A DNA stretch of 64,000 nucleotides from Fasciolopsis buskii (GCA_008360955.1 LUCM01004817.1:224953-288952), one strand, 5' to 3'. Shown: positions 1 through 12,286, counted from the stretch's first letter. Notes: generated from the sequence alone by a model not told the origin. A program made the numbers and translations.

Positions 1-107
1 ACGCGCTCTTGCTCTTCAATAGATGGACTGTCTGTCACAATCACTTTTGAGCCACCATCGGTCTTAGACGGCATGGCATCATCTCCAGGATGAGTCTTTT
101 CACCCAT
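1..107 (-). CDS. Candidate 5' coding exon, truncated by the left edge
   Basis: On the minus strand an ATG at 107-105 opens a frame that stays open to the window edge: 35 codons plus two bases. The peptide starts MGEKTHPGDDAMPSK and continues through VIVTDSPSIEEQER. It is hydrophilic, rich in Asp, Glu, Lys and Ser, has no Cys or Trp, and shows no signal peptide or membrane segment, so a cytosolic or nuclear N-terminus is the simplest reading. A second in-frame ATG lies at codon 12. An in-frame stop lies upstream of the first ATG, which supports this start. No domain is recognisable. The rest of the gene lies outside the window. The coding call is inferred from composition and an uninterrupted frame only; it could be chance at this length. 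Confidence 0.4.
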   Translation of the reverse strand, partial: MGEKTHPGDDAMPSKTDGGSKVIVTDSPSIEEQER

Positions 108-2279
108 AAATGAAAAACTAGAATGATTTAATTAAACAGGAGATGGATGGAATATCGTTTCAGTTCAATTTAGCAGCCCAACTATCGGCTTTCATACAGT
201 TTTGAACGGGCTCGGAAGAAGTCCTGCACTTGGTCATCGGAATGCATAGAAAACGTAAGATTACTCCCGTATAAAGTGTGAACTCAAAGTTGTGTCGCAC
301 ACATCCAGCAAACAGAAGCTGCAATTTGGTGATTAAATGACCCTAGATTCACTTGCCACATTTTGACCATAAAAATTGCAACCACCTGTCGATTATGCTT
401 GCTCAGTTAGGTGTCTTCCGTTATTTCACCAACCGATCGGAAGTCGAGCAGATAGGAAAATCTTCCGATCCATTCGGGAGCTACCGATCTACTTGCGCAT
501 GTACGACATCGCGAAGCATGAAAAACTTAACTGATGGTTTGACCTGGTTATTTGCACACCGTCTATTTTCACTAGTCTCGTCCAAGAGCACGCGTTGTTT
601 CAGGTTTTTGAAACAAAAACTGAGCAGTATCAGTAAGAGACTAGTGTTTTTGTTTAAAGTAGGCTAAACTGAACTGAGCACTGTTCTGATTGGTTCTTAT
701 GTTTGATTTAAGTCGATCGATAGATGCAGTTTGCCGCACGTGGTTGGTCCGCATGCCTATGGATGGTCGGGTAGGCTTTTAAGGTCAGGTGACTAAGTAA
801 GAAGTCACGCATCCCAAGCCGTCCCGCGATGTGGCCGACATGCACGTTTGAACAGCTGGCACTATGACGTCGTGCACAGCGTAGCCAAGGTTACGGAAAA
901 CGAAAAAAAGCGTTTTGTCTAGAGTGTAGGTGAATCGACTGCGCTACCCAGTGACTTCACTGCGGCTGTTTGATCACACATGCGTTCAGACAAGTGGCTA
1001 TATGCGTGTTAGTGAATGTGACTTTAAAAAAGTAAGTGAAAAGACGCCGCAAAACTGACTATTTCATCTTGGGACCACAAAAACCGAGCACTAACAGAAG
1101 TCGGAACCTAATTGTGCAGAGTGCTTTGCCGAAGAGGGCTGATAGCTTATTTTCGTGTGACAAAATAATGAACAAAGAGAAAGAGAGAAAACAAAATATG
1201 AGCAATAAATTACTATACATTTTTGATGGTCTTAATATCTGGGATTTAACGATGGTGGTCAGCAAATATTTTTTTCACATATAGAGCACTCGCGTCCAAG
1301 ATTTCAGAGTTCGTTTTTATCTCATAAAGAAACCACAAATTTTGGATTATCCAAACTAATCATTACCGGAGTGTATGGCGATTTATTCAACAAACAAATC
1401 CAACCCGTAGTGACTGAAAATGAACTGTTATTCCGTGATCAAGTTCAACTAGCCTATTGCAATCACGCACCATCAGCGTGTAGACTTAAACCTGGTTATA
1501 TTCACCTGCAGTTGGGTTGCCTGTGATGTGAATTGCACCCTCAAATCTATTCCAGCTTTTGATAGAATTGCTTTGCAGAGCCAATACGGGATCAATAAAG
1601 ATTGCCGCTGTGTATAGGGATTTGGTTTGCAGTCCATGCATAGTACGAATGATATGGCTCGTCCGTGAACCATATAAACGGAAGACCGTCGAGTGACTGC
1701 GCCCAATCGGAATCTCCGATGTGCCCCCATGTGATTTGGCGTGAATGCGTCATAAATCTGATCGCAGAGTGAGCGTGCCTTGAAGAAACAGCAGACAGCA
1801 GCAAAACAGGACTCGGTCACAGTAAATTACATCTCGAAAATAAACCAACATACCGTGCGAACAATGAATCACAGGTATACACACACACATACACAAACGT
1901 ACAGGTACACCTATTTGTGTTTCAGTCGGCCGAAATTCAAGTGGCTGTGCATATCGATTTACGCCATCCGCGAGTCGCGTGATGCCGCGGTAGGCCGGAG
2001 CACAAACAAAGCGATACAACGTGGAGAACGACAATGTTCGTTCAAAATCCAGGTGGCTGAGCGGATGGAGATGTAGTCCAAACACGTTTGTGCACATGGG
2101 GAAACACACCCACCCACACACTCACGTGGTCACAATGGTTTACAAAATGCGCACATAACTGTAGAAGCTGCTGCAATGTACCCCGGAACCAATCATAATC
2201 GATATGGCTAATTGAACTCCACCATCATGGATGTTCAGTGAGGAATTGACTACGTTTTGGTGCTGTAATGGTTGATCCG
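108..2279. other. No gene recognised; likely upstream or intronic DNA
   Basis: Open frames here are short, overlap on both strands and lack convincing splice context. The part at 720-900 has more CpG than its surroundings and carries a CRE-like TGACGTC at about 865. It could belong to the control region of the minus-strand exon at 1-107, but nothing proves it. A short CA/TA-rich run lies near 1876-1910. Confidence 0.4.
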
Positions 2280-2280
2280 A

Positions 2281-2316
<36 letters not shown>

Positions 2317-2317
2317 A
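2280..2317 (+). repeat. (AC)n microsatellite
   Basis: Uninterrupted AC dinucleotides with one G substitution near the 3' end (ACGCACACA). Confidence 0.95.
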
Positions 2318-2855
2318 ACCGATAAGCACGCTTATCGTCCTGGGCGCGTGCACGGATCCCGAAACAGCCCCCAACCGCATTTATATATCCTTCCCCCAAA
2401 CTGTGGTCAGGAGCCGCCCTCACCCCAGATGTAAACACGCAATTTCTTGCGCAACCATCCCAGAAAGAAGCCATTTTCCCGCAAATGGATCATCCTCATT
2501 GTGTTTGTTATTCCCACAGTACCTGTAAGTATCTATATATAGGTATGTACACATTTAAATTACTGTGAAAACGGTTAAAAATTGGAGAAAATTTCTTACC
2601 GAAGCCATTAATTCCAATCATTACGTGTTTCCATATTTTCTTGTGTAGGTAACCTGAATCAGACGGTTGGACAGAAATATTATTAGAATGAAAATGGAAT
2701 GGCTTAGGTGGCTTTACTTAAGAACATCCATACATACACAGGTCCTTGCAACAGCGGGCATCTGGTGGACAAGTCGGGATATGGTGGATACGGTTTTTAG
2801 TACTGAATCTTTTACCCTGAACGCGCCGCGAAATACCGCCCGTCTCAAATAGTCT

Positions 2856-3372
2856 CTACCGTGGAAGTCCTACGCACTGCCTTCTCATCGCAAGGACGAA
2901 GGCGAATGTCCGGTACACTTTACCAGGCCCACAGCAATCAGTCTGGGCATGTTGGCTAAACTCTGATTCCCAACCCAGCAGAGTTAGCGAACAAAGTATA
3001 TGGTTGTATGCTCAGCGGCGTTTTTGGCAAAAGATGTGTATCGGGAACACAGGAAGTCTAGCTCCATCCAAGGATCGTATGAAGTGAGCTATCGAAATTG
3101 CCGGTTCCCAATGAGTTACGTGACACTCAGATTGTCCTGTCTCCCCGTGGGTTAAACCATTCGGTCAAAAATTAGAGATAGAGCCCCATGATTTTGGTCA
3201 ACCGGGCATCGTGGATCCCGATGGATAGTCGATTACTTGGAAGAAGGATAGCGAAACTACCACACACATTGTTTTCTTTCCTTTCCATTGATTTTTCTTC
3301 TCGCTGACTGTTTTCGTCCTTTGCCATGATTCCGATAGCACATGATCTGTACTCAGGTTTGGGCAGTATACA
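2856..3372 (+). repeat. Dispersed repeat family D, copy 1
   Basis: This stretch resembles 62710-63215 in the same order and orientation. Shared landmarks are GAAGTCCTAYGCACT near the start, GCAAGGACRAAGGC, TGGATCCCGATGGAT in the middle, a pyrimidine-rich tract, and CCATGATTCCGATRGCA followed by ATCTGTA at the end. The copies are diverged, so the element is old. No protein frame survives, so the family type (LINE 3' end, SINE or other) is undetermined. It ends just before the hammerhead remnant at 3387. Confidence 0.6.
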
Positions 3373-3386
3373 TATATATATATATA

Positions 3387-3447
3387 ACCGCGAAACTGGT
3401 CGTGTGCTCCCGGGCTAATTTTGTTTACGCATCCAGATACTACTTCC

Positions 3448-3450
<3 letters not shown>
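3387..3450 (+). ncRNA. 3' half of a hammerhead-ribozyme repeat
   Basis: The segment reads ACCGCGAAACTGGTCGTGTG then CTCC. In hammerhead terms it holds the 3' strand of stem II (CCGC), the invariant GAAA, the short helix III (AC-TG-GT), the GTC cleavage triplet and the 3' strand of stem I (GTGTGC). The 5' core CTGANGA and the stem I 5' strand are missing, replaced by a TA run at 3374-3386. The downstream flank (TAATTTTGTTTACGCATCCAG, ending in a TA run) matches the flank of the full ribozyme at 35651-35693, which proves common origin. Cannot self-cleave as it stands. Confidence 0.75.

Positions 3451-3484
<34 letters not shown>
3451..3484 (+). repeat. (AT)n microsatellite at the 3' end of the ribozyme repeat
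   Basis: Perfect AT dinucleotides, 34 bases. The homologous repeat at 35.6 kb also turns into a short ATATATAT run at this point, so the microsatellite probably grew from the element's own end. Confidence 0.95.
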
Positions 3485-3486
<2 letters not shown>

Positions 3487-4504
3487 CCAATATTGTTTTA
3501 ACCACTGAGGTTTCAACAAACACTCATTCACGGATTTGGTAATCCAACATTCAACCAGTCAAACTGGCCAGGTTCAAATTCATCAGCTAGTCCCACTTTG
3601 CCATTTCTTACGCAGCAAATGAGATCTACATATTTAAAGACTTGATTGATAAGAGATGGTCCCAAAACAGCCCAGGTTTTCATTCGAATGAGACACTATT
3701 TTAAAAAAGATATCCGATTTCAAATTTCGAGTCGAATTTGCCCATAACTCCGAGAGAGAATGCGGATGGGAACGAGAATCAAGATGTCAACGATGTGTGA
3801 GTCTGGTGATGATCGACCACAACTTGCAGTGAACAGGGATGGAATCGATAGTTCCCCATAGTCCTGGATCATGAATCTTTGGGATATCACTATTTATTGC
3901 AGTAAAATAAGTCGTGAAGACCATGATAATGGTCATGATTAAGGAATTGATTAAAATTGTTATCATCGGTCTTTTCCCCTAATGATTTACAAGTCATAAT
4001 TATGCATATGATGGTCATAAAGAGCGATATTAGTATCATTATTTTTAATACTTTCATTAACATAACATCATTATTGTCGTTGCTATTATGTCGGTCGTGG
4101 CAATGGCACGGATGACATGTTTAGTGCATCTATCATATTTTTCCTTCATTTATACCAGAATTGGAAGAAGCATTACGGCAACCCCTGAGGGATGGATTAG
4201 GTACTCTCGGTTGCAGTTTCAGAGCCCAGAAACATTGGTTCGATTAGTTCGTTTTAAATCTATTTTGCATAAAGACTTTGACGAGAAACAACGGTCACAC
4301 TTATGATCCTAATAGTGGAAGTGTAAGAGTAGGTACAATATATTGGTGAAACCAAATTCCCGCAAAAGGCTTGGTCTTATGACAACTTGTTCGTTTATTT
4401 GTAGATAGAGTAAGACAGAGCTCGTGACTAGCAAGCTCTAGGAGAGAATAACGAAAGGCGTATCTAAAAGATACTCCGTAGATCTCAGGCTCGACAGAAT
4501 CTGT

Positions 4505-4508
<4 letters not shown>
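3485..4508. other. No gene recognised
   Basis: AT-rich non-coding DNA. Between 3890 and 4090 there are many ATCAT/ATGAT words on both strands, an impure low-complexity tract. An open stretch at 4088-4306 (plus) has no splice support or family. Confidence 0.4.
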
Positions 4509-4553
<45 letters not shown>

Positions 4554-4565
4554 TGTGTGTGCGTG
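4509..4565 (+). repeat. (GT)n microsatellite
   Basis: About 50 bases of GT with a single ATGT interruption near the 3' end, followed by GCGTGTG. Confidence 0.95.
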
Positions 4566-5900
4566 TGGATGAGAGAGTTTGATGATCTACATTGTCAGGT
4601 ACTATGATCGAACAGTCAGCTGGCAGACATATTCGTACGCTTTTTTTCAAACCACAAATTCGTCACTTACACCTTTCCGTCAATGCAGACAGGCAATGAA
4701 CTAATACCTTGCATTGCTACAACTTTTGGAAACACAACCTCGCTAGACCAGGCGTAGCAACTGACCACGGTGGCTCCCTACGGCTCGGTTAACTGGGAAC
4801 TGAAAAATTCAGGCAAACTTGTCAGTAGTGTGGGCTAATTTGTAACAAAACTTTAGCTGTGTTCTGATGGAATGCAATTCCTCAAGTCTTTACTGGATAT
4901 GGTCTGTCTCAGACACATGCAGGACCGAGACAAAACTATTTTCACGGGCATCCAAGCCAATCAGATAGAGGAAATATTTTTAGTGAACATTACAAAGAAG
5001 AATGCTTTTGTTACACATTCACAATAGTGTCACAGAGGAAAGGCACCACGAAGTTTGATGAGGTGCTGAGTACATTTGGGACACGTCAGAAATCGAAGTG
5101 GGTTTGCTTAGACATTCTGAAGACATTTAATCTGCTGGTGGATCGGTAACTACTCTGTATTCAGTTGTGTGCTCGAATAATTCCGGTGAATATGCTTTCA
5201 TTTTCTACCCCCTCTGAACACGTCCGCGAGCGTCGTAGACAAAGTGATCAATATTTCTTTCCAGACAGATTCTGTCTCTCGCTCGTTTTCTCTCGGTCTG
5301 TCTCCGTTTGTCCCATACGATTCGGCCGAGTGACACAAGCGGACAAATTGACGCAAATACAGATTAAGAAAAACCGGATTAATTTAGTTCAAATTATTTA
5401 TCGTTCCGAATCGGATTCGCTGGCACATGCGAGTGTGCTCCCAAAGCGAACGACTGGCTGATGAGTACGATCGCAGTCAGATCAATTGCCGTGAGGAATG
5501 TTGGTATACCCTGCACAGTCCCCACGCAATCTCCCTAATCTTTTCCATTTTATGCCCTTATCCCAGTTTTTCTTAGCAAAAAAGGCATCCAGTATTAACC
5601 CTCAGCATATCAATAAAACAGCAACTCAAATTTATTTCACCAGGCCCATCGACAATCCCCAGGAGTGTATTTCCGCAAAAGCCCTTATGGGACTTCTGAA
5701 CGGGGATGGAAGATTGTACGTTCGTCTGGAAACCGCGAGCAGAGAGAATTCCAAGCAGAATGAGGAATCAAGGGTAAAAAGGAGATTTAAATATCAGTCT
5801 TTCTATTGTTTGACAGCGGCTGAGTCGTACAGCCGTGAAATTGGCGCATTGCAATTATTAGTCTCAGTCATACCGGGTCAAGTTACTCTGAGTAAAAATC

Positions 5901-5902
<2 letters not shown>
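4566..5902. other. No gene recognised
   Basis: No convincing exon. A CTGATGAG word at 5459 was tested as a hammerhead core but has no GAAA partner. The frame open across 5498-6130 runs through the AT microsatellite and is not credible as protein. Confidence 0.4.

Positions 5903-5960
<58 letters not shown>
5903..5960 (+). repeat. (TA)n microsatellite, 58 bases
   Basis: A perfect TA run, the longest in the window and self-complementary, so able to extrude as a cruciform. Length may be misassembled. Confidence 0.95.
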
Positions 5961-5961
<1 letters not shown>

Positions 5962-6093
5962 GAACTCAAGCACTCTACTGACTGCGTGCCCCAAACATCT
6001 GGAAGTGGTCCTGTGGGTTCCACAATTATTATCCCAAGGTTTGCATAGGTTCAAGACCCGTCACTTCTGCTACTTGACTGACATACAACAAGC

Positions 6094-6110
6094 TGTTGTT
6101 GTTGTTGTTG
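6094..6110 (+). repeat. (TGT)n trinucleotide repeat
   Basis: Five to six tandem GTT units in otherwise unremarkable sequence. Confidence 0.9.
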
Positions 6111-6974
6111 CATTCATTTTCTTTAACTGAGTTATTTAAACCTTTTCCGGACTCATACCTCCTCGAATTTCCAGGGCCGGTTGTCGATGCTCCGTCGCAA
6201 ATGAGGAAACTCCAGCTTCCAAAAATCTAACAATGTATAGATAGAATCAAACCCGTATCATGTTCAATCGGCTTCCAGTAGTAGTAATCACTTTCAGTTT
6301 AAATTCGAAAACGAGAGAAAAATGTCATATATGAATGTAAACCAAAGGATAGAAATCCATTTAAAGGCAGCATAGTCTATTCATGAGGTTTTCAGTAGCG
6401 CCAGGAAGCTTGCGGCCACGGATTGCAGAAACAAGAACTTAACATTGCGTGCGAGTGCCTCAAAAATCTGGATGCTGTATGCAAGTCCCCACATCCCAAA
6501 ACAAATGTGGTTGCGATTTGGAAAGTATTATTTTGGATGAGATCATGTGAACGAAAGTTGAACACTTCATTATTATATTGCCTAAGTTGCACACTCGCCG
6601 GAAGTGAAGTTTTGTGCTATAGCAGTCGAATTTCTCGACGGATGAAAACTGCACGGAATTTGTCTTTCTCAATGCTTTTATTCACAACGGTTTCGTGAAC
6701 CCCTACTTGCGAACCCTGTTGAGTAGGCTGGATGGCCATAAACGCTCTCGCGCTCTCACTCTTCCCCCCTATGTTTCTTCCCTCCCCTCTCTCTTTCTCT
6801 ACTCCTCGATTCACTGGACCATTGGAAAACTGAAACAAACAGTTTCGGCATGCAAAACTCCGTCCACAGTTTCGGAACACCAACTAGACATCCTGGAGCC
6901 TTGGGCTGACCATCTTTGTAAAGCAGCGACGAAAGACAACCATGGATACTCATAATCTTCCAAATGGGGAATTA
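6111..6974. other. No gene recognised
   Basis: Several short frames overlap on both strands at 6390-6955 without good splice sites. A CT-rich tract at 6750-6805 (CTCTCTTTCTCT) is low complexity. Confidence 0.35.
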
Positions 6975-7056
6975 TCGGTAGGACAAAGACTCAAACTCTA
7001 CTTACCCACATTCAGACACCTCGATCTTAACCGCTAGACTACGATCGGTCAAATTC
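6975..7056 (-). repeat. tRNA-derived SINE or tRNA pseudogene remnant
   Basis: Read on the minus strand, the segment has an A-box-like TAGTCTAGCGGTTAAG at about 7049-7034. A decayed B-box (AGTTTGAGTC) follows some 45 nt later. Spacing fits a tRNA head, but paired arms are not conserved, so this is not a working tRNA. No tail was delimited. Confidence 0.5.
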
Positions 7057-10000
7057 TCCTAGGTGGGCAGACTCGAATCCAACCAATGACATCAGGTAGT
7101 GGAAGGCACGTCCCATATCGCAACTCTCCTTCATAATGGTACCGTCATTTACTTACTCAATACAGTTTTCTAGAGTTTTGCACGCCCGCTTATTCTGTTG
7201 ATGTTACCCCTCTTTGATTGTATGGAAGATAACATCCATACCGTCGTATTTGTGTGCACTTATTGAAAGCTCGGTCTCAACTTATCTACTTCAACATCGA
7301 GTATCGATTCGCGACGGAATAGCATTTTTTCCCTCCCGTTCTCACGGTCTCACCCTTTGTCTTTGTTCTCCATTTGTTCTCTGCCTCTCGAGCTCTGACG
7401 TCATGTGCAACATGTGACATGATTAACGTAGCTAGACAAATATGTGGCGGTAACATCGGTGATTGGGATGGTTTTTACGGAATCATATTAGTCACAGGTC
7501 ATTAATCAGAGGATGAGGAAACTTATGCCGTCAAATGTAAATGATTCATGTTAATGTTGCCGCTACTGATACCGCGCTCGTGAACTGGCAAAAATGAACT
7601 TGAAACAAGAAGTTTGAACTGCCGTTCACCTCCATTACTCAATTTTTCAGAATTTTTTTGTGATTTTCTATTCTACAGTACGCTGTTTCGATCCGTAGCT
7701 TTGTGTCACCTTTGAAAAGTTACTAGTCATCAGTCGGTAAATTGGAAATAAAAACTACAAAAAATATGTCGTTTTTCGTGTCAGAAGCTCAAACACGTAC
7801 GTCTCCGGTCGTTTCATACGTAAACTGTATACCAGTCACAGTGATATGCTCTTGATTTTCATCCAACTTGGACCACTTAAGGCGGAGTTGACGTGAGAAT
7901 CAACTCACTGGGGTGGAAACGAGAGTTGGACGTGAAAATCTGACGCACAATAACTTTGATTTGAGTTTGGCAAAATGGATGAGTCAAGCAGACGTCCTAA
8001 CATTACTTACTCGTCACGATGTCCACATATGAGCTTATATAAACAAGTTCTGTTTAAGTGTGCTTGGCTTTCGAGCTCTCAACATGGCAAGACATGCTGA
8101 TTGTGTTGACTTTTGTTACCATGTCACGTGGCATCCCAAGGCCCCAAAATGTAGAACGTGAGGTTCCTAAATTCTAATCTTAAATCAGAAGTAATGTCTT
8201 GATTAATATATATTCACTGGTATAGATCTTCCTATCTATCAGTCGGGCAACCTATCCAGTTCTGTCCATATCAAATTTCGCTACTGCCCATCAGGAATAA
8301 TATACGCGAATTACCTTCACATCGAAAGTGTAGCAGTTGATAAATTGCTTTTGAAAGATCTTCGTGTCATTTCGGCGGTCTACCGATAGAAACCACATTT
8401 GCCATTAACAAAACACCAGTTGGTGTGGGACTAATTAGAAACTGCTTATCTACAGTCCTCACATCAGGACTTCGTTTAGAGACGGGCACCAGAATTCTTC
8501 TGCATTTTCTTCCGGAAATTCTACTACAACCGGTGAGCGCACTCACATCTCCCAGATTTCTGCACTATCTCAACTCTGAACAAGGGTATGCAGCAGTCAA
8601 CTGTGACATTACATCAGTAGTCGGACAGAGGCAGAAAAATACTAGAGTTTCACGTGTTTTGCCGCCGTCAAAAGAAAATTATCAAGAGAATGATAATGGA
8701 ATGCAGGAATCATCATATCGGCTTTCGATTCCAATTTTCTTGTGATATACAGGACACATGAGTGTTGTTCACAAGGGATTCCCTATAGGCACTAGGGCCC
8801 AGCAGATGGGGGGTAGGAAGGAGGATCGCAAACCGTGACGCTGACACATGGAGTAGCATGGGACCACAATAAGGTCTCACCTGATCGGGTGTGATAAAGA
8901 ACCAAGTGGCAGCCAGTTAGCATTTACCGCCAAAGTAACCGGCGATTATGGGATTCGAACCTCTGACCATATCAATTTGTCCACCGCCGTCCAACGAATG
9001 GATCAAGTTACTGGCGACTGGAATGATCGTTCTGAATTTCGACTCGAATTTTGGCCTTGACCCACTATACAAGATCACGGAACATTTGCCACTTTCGATA
9101 GGGGGCTATTCCCAGTTGTGTAGTTCTTTATCTGAGCTCCGAACTGCGACGAGACTCAATGACTACCTAACGGGACGAAACGCCACGCGTAAACTGAACC
9201 AGTTTAAATTTAAATAACGCATTCCTAGTTTACTCTCTTTTATTCGATCAAAGGTTCACTAACATCCCAAGTAGACCCCAGATATGGTCTGTCAGAAAAA
9301 TTCTTCGAACTTAAAGGGAGATTTGGGGCTACTCTATTGATTCGAAGTCTCTTCTGAGTAAGACTGGCTGCGGGAACCAAATCGTTGACTTACTATCACC
9401 TGCACCGACCGCGGCATGCTATCGATGCATACATATTCCCATACCACATCACACGGTGCGTTGCTGTTTTTATCCATGTCGCAAGTTGTTCGAAACTGAT
9501 GCTACGGTGCACGAACTAGTCACCTCAAACAGCAAACGAACACTACCTGATGATTTCCATCTCTGGTTCCAAAAGCCGAACACATCTAACCGAATCAACC
9601 CGGCTAATAACATCCAGGGGAATGGTGCTTTTTCTTAGGATTACGCTCCAGTGCACAAGGCACGTCTGATTAATCGAGTATTTTTCCGTAACTCAGATGT
9701 GACAACTTGTGTTGGTCGCAGCTCAGATTGTTGGATTTCGTGGGGGGGGAGGTGATCGCTAAGCTTGGGGTTTAGATTGCGCAAGTTTAATCACCAGTCG
9801 AGGTGGCATCATCAGTACAAGTGTGCAGTTCTTAAGGTTGTTCTCTATTTATAGGGCCCCCCTTGGCTTTGATTTTGAACTTCTTTGGCAACGTTGACCT
9901 GGAAGCTATGCGTCTCTTTTCCACTTGATCTCTGTTGGTTTTACCCTTGACCAATTTGGGTCATTCCGACCCAGAAGTCATCTCAAGCTGTTACAATATG

Positions 10001-11713
10001 AGAATTCATGGATGAACAAATCATGCTGAACCAGAGTAGTTCCCTATGGGAAATCGCACCTTTTCCGGCGTCCCGTAGGGCTTAGGCCAGAGTTGTCGGC
10101 TAGGATTTCGAAACATCGGCAACCTGAATCATTCGTACAGAAACCAAGGGCGATATGACGCCTTTCAAATCACATTCCCTTATATTTCTCTTCACGATTT
10201 CGATTCAATAGAAGTTTTTATTCGGTCCTTCTGTACACAGCTACTGATTTGATATCGAAGATGAGTGTTGTATTCTACGCGCAGATGGAGAAGACAAAAC
10301 CCAGAGGGCGAAACTTTAGTCGCGAGTTGTCTTCCCCGGGCAGATGCACCTCCCCTCCCCTCGGCCGTCTCTAGGACTTAGTTCAACGCACCTAGTCTGT
10401 CATTCAACATCGTTTCCGTGGTCGCACCCACTTCCGGAAATTTTGTCTAATAAATTAGTGGGGTAAAAAGACTACGGTTGTTTTTATGCTTATTAACATT
10501 ATTACTACCTATTAGTGTTTTCATTCTCAGTCCCATTTCCTGAGTTTGGCGCGCTCAAGCACTTTGCCAGAGAACATTTCATTGTTTTCTTAGTCCATCC
10601 CACAAATACCACTACTGACCGCCTTTCTAGTGTGCTTTTTTTAAATTCTAAACGAACGCGGTATCCACTGTGTTATCTTTCAATTCCTGGTTTGATAATC
10701 GGGTGATCCAGACACCCCACACCTACCGACACTACGCCTTCTAGCCGCTAGTTTCACTTCCCCTGGTGGGGACAGACGAACACACGTCTATGTGCTCAGA
10801 TCGACAAAACTGATAGTCATATGGTACGACAAACTGTTGATAGTTAGATGATCAAGCGTATGCACTACCAAAGAACATGCACCTGTAATTTCCAGATCCA
10901 TTTGTGACTCGGTGATTGACGTATCCTACAGATTATGATAAGCTCTGGCGGGTCAAATTATTCGTCACGCGCTATTCACAATTCATAGCGTTGGGACAAC
11001 CGAATCTCATGATCTAGAAACGGCGCTCAGGTCCAAATCGCCCCGGGGACCAGAACTTTCATAATGGGAGTAGTGTTATTCTTTTCCCAAGTTTATCAAA
11101 TAGTATTTCAGGAAATGGAAGTTTGTTCTCAATTTCTCCACAATCGACCATCCCAGTTAAGCTTAATCCAAAATAGATTCTGTTAACTGGTACTTGCGTG
11201 ATCTTCCGTTATTTGGGACGTACATTTTCTAGCTAGACAGAACTGCGAAGAGGTCGCCTGACTTGCAGATTCTCGGCATTGCACACACAGGAAAGCAGTG
11301 AGCGGGAATTGAAAAACTTCTGAAATTTACGTACCCAAAGCGTTGCATGGCATTCAAGAAAAAACCTAGTTCCAATGCGATTTTCTGTATGGTTCAGAGT
11401 GAGCAGTTTCACTGGAACAAAATTTGACATTTCGAACACATTTTCGACCCGGAAGTGATAAACAATGGGAAACTCAAAATGTTTTTATTTTTTAAATTGG
11501 CAACAAAGTTGACGTCTCGAAAAATCTAGGATACTTGTGTTCTCTTGTATTTGAAGGTTTAAACTCGAAGGTTTTGATGAGACTTGCTATCGGTCATTAA
11601 GGTTCCATAAACTGATAGACTAAAGAAAAGTAAAAACAACAATTAAAAGGTAACGGTAACAAGAAAAACAAAAGCAACAAAGGTGAGAATCAAATAAGTA
11701 AGGTTTGACTCAC
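7057..11713. other. Long stretch without a supported gene
   Basis: No exon with both an open frame and good splice signals was found. At 8950-8962 the plus strand reads GGGATTCGAACC, the complement of a tRNA B-box, so a minus-strand SINE fragment may lie near 8880-8965, but no A-box is clear. A poly-G run is at 9741-9750. A minus-strand gene starting at 11917 would have its later exons here; none could be identified. Confidence 0.35.
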
Positions 11714-11917
11714 CGCATGCGATTCCATTTCGTCGGTCGCATTGGTCACATTCGGAGAGATTGTGATAGAGGTTTCAGATTTTCTACTCTCATTTTCCAA
11801 AGGTAATGCAAATACTCCCACTAGGATGAGTATCGCGCTGAGGACCCAGGCAATCACTGACCGCTTTCTCCGAGACATAGTCATAATGTTGATAATTGTG
11901 TTGGTAAAACGCTGCAT
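11714..11917 (-). CDS. Candidate first coding exon: N-terminal signal anchor or signal peptide
   Basis: An ATG at 11917 opens 68 codons ending in GCG, immediately followed by a consensus splice donor (GCATGCG|GTGAGTC), so the exon ends in phase 0. The peptide has a basic patch RRKR at residues 16-19, then a hydrophobic segment at about 21-38 (VIAWVLSAILILVGVFAL). A polar tail follows with three N-glycosylation sequons (N42-E-S, N56-V-T, N59-A-T). This layout fits a type II membrane protein or a secreted precursor, with the sequons on the lumenal side. The second and third Met (12, 14) are alternative starts just before the basic patch. A TATA box and CCAAT boxes lie about 280-320 nt upstream in the right orientation. 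Later exons, expected below 11714, were not found. The family is unknown. Confidence 0.5.
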
Positions 11918-12196
11918 TGTCCGTAAAAATTGTGCTAAACAAATTGTGCTAGACGTAACACGTGGAAATCAGCTGATCGGTTATACTTGTTCCCATATGA
12001 ACACGCGTGAGGAACGTGAGCAGTTTTTGTTCTGTATTTATCTCTAACACAGCGGCAGTACACTCAAAGGGTTTGTAAGATCAAAGGAATATTCGCGCAC
12101 GTGCACATACACACATGCATACGCTTACGCGTACACACGAACCGTCGGCACCAGAACGCGTGAATTCAAAGGCGGCAATCGCACATTTGAACTGGG

Positions 12197-12286
12197 TTTT
12201 ATAGTGCCGACAAAATGACCGTAGCCAGCCGCATGTTTATTGGTTGATTCAGATGATTTGTGAGCCAATCAAAATGCGGAGCCAAT
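12197..12286 (-). promoter_or_regulatory. Candidate core promoter: TATA box with CCAAT boxes
   Basis: On the minus strand CTATAAAA occupies 12204-12197. Upstream of it are an AACCAAT at about 12245-12239 and two ATTGG (reverse CCAAT) at 12268-12264 and 12286-12282. TATA to nearest CCAAT is about 35 bp, close to the usual arrangement. Transcription starting about 30 bp past TATA would begin near 12170. That leaves a leader of roughly 250 nt before the ATG at 11917, though upstream ATGs exist in this leader or it contains an intron. The assignment to that exon is inference. Confidence 0.4.

Noticed and set aside
5459..5500. CTGATGAG on the plus strand
   Set aside because: No GAAA or NUH cleavage triplet at a workable distance.
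5498..6130. 210-codon plus-strand open frame, the longest in the window
   Set aside because: It runs through a 58-base TA microsatellite and a GTT repeat; the rest has no family or splice signals.
6720..6810. CT-rich tract as a promoter element
   Set aside because: Low-complexity pyrimidine tract without TATA, initiator or linked exon.
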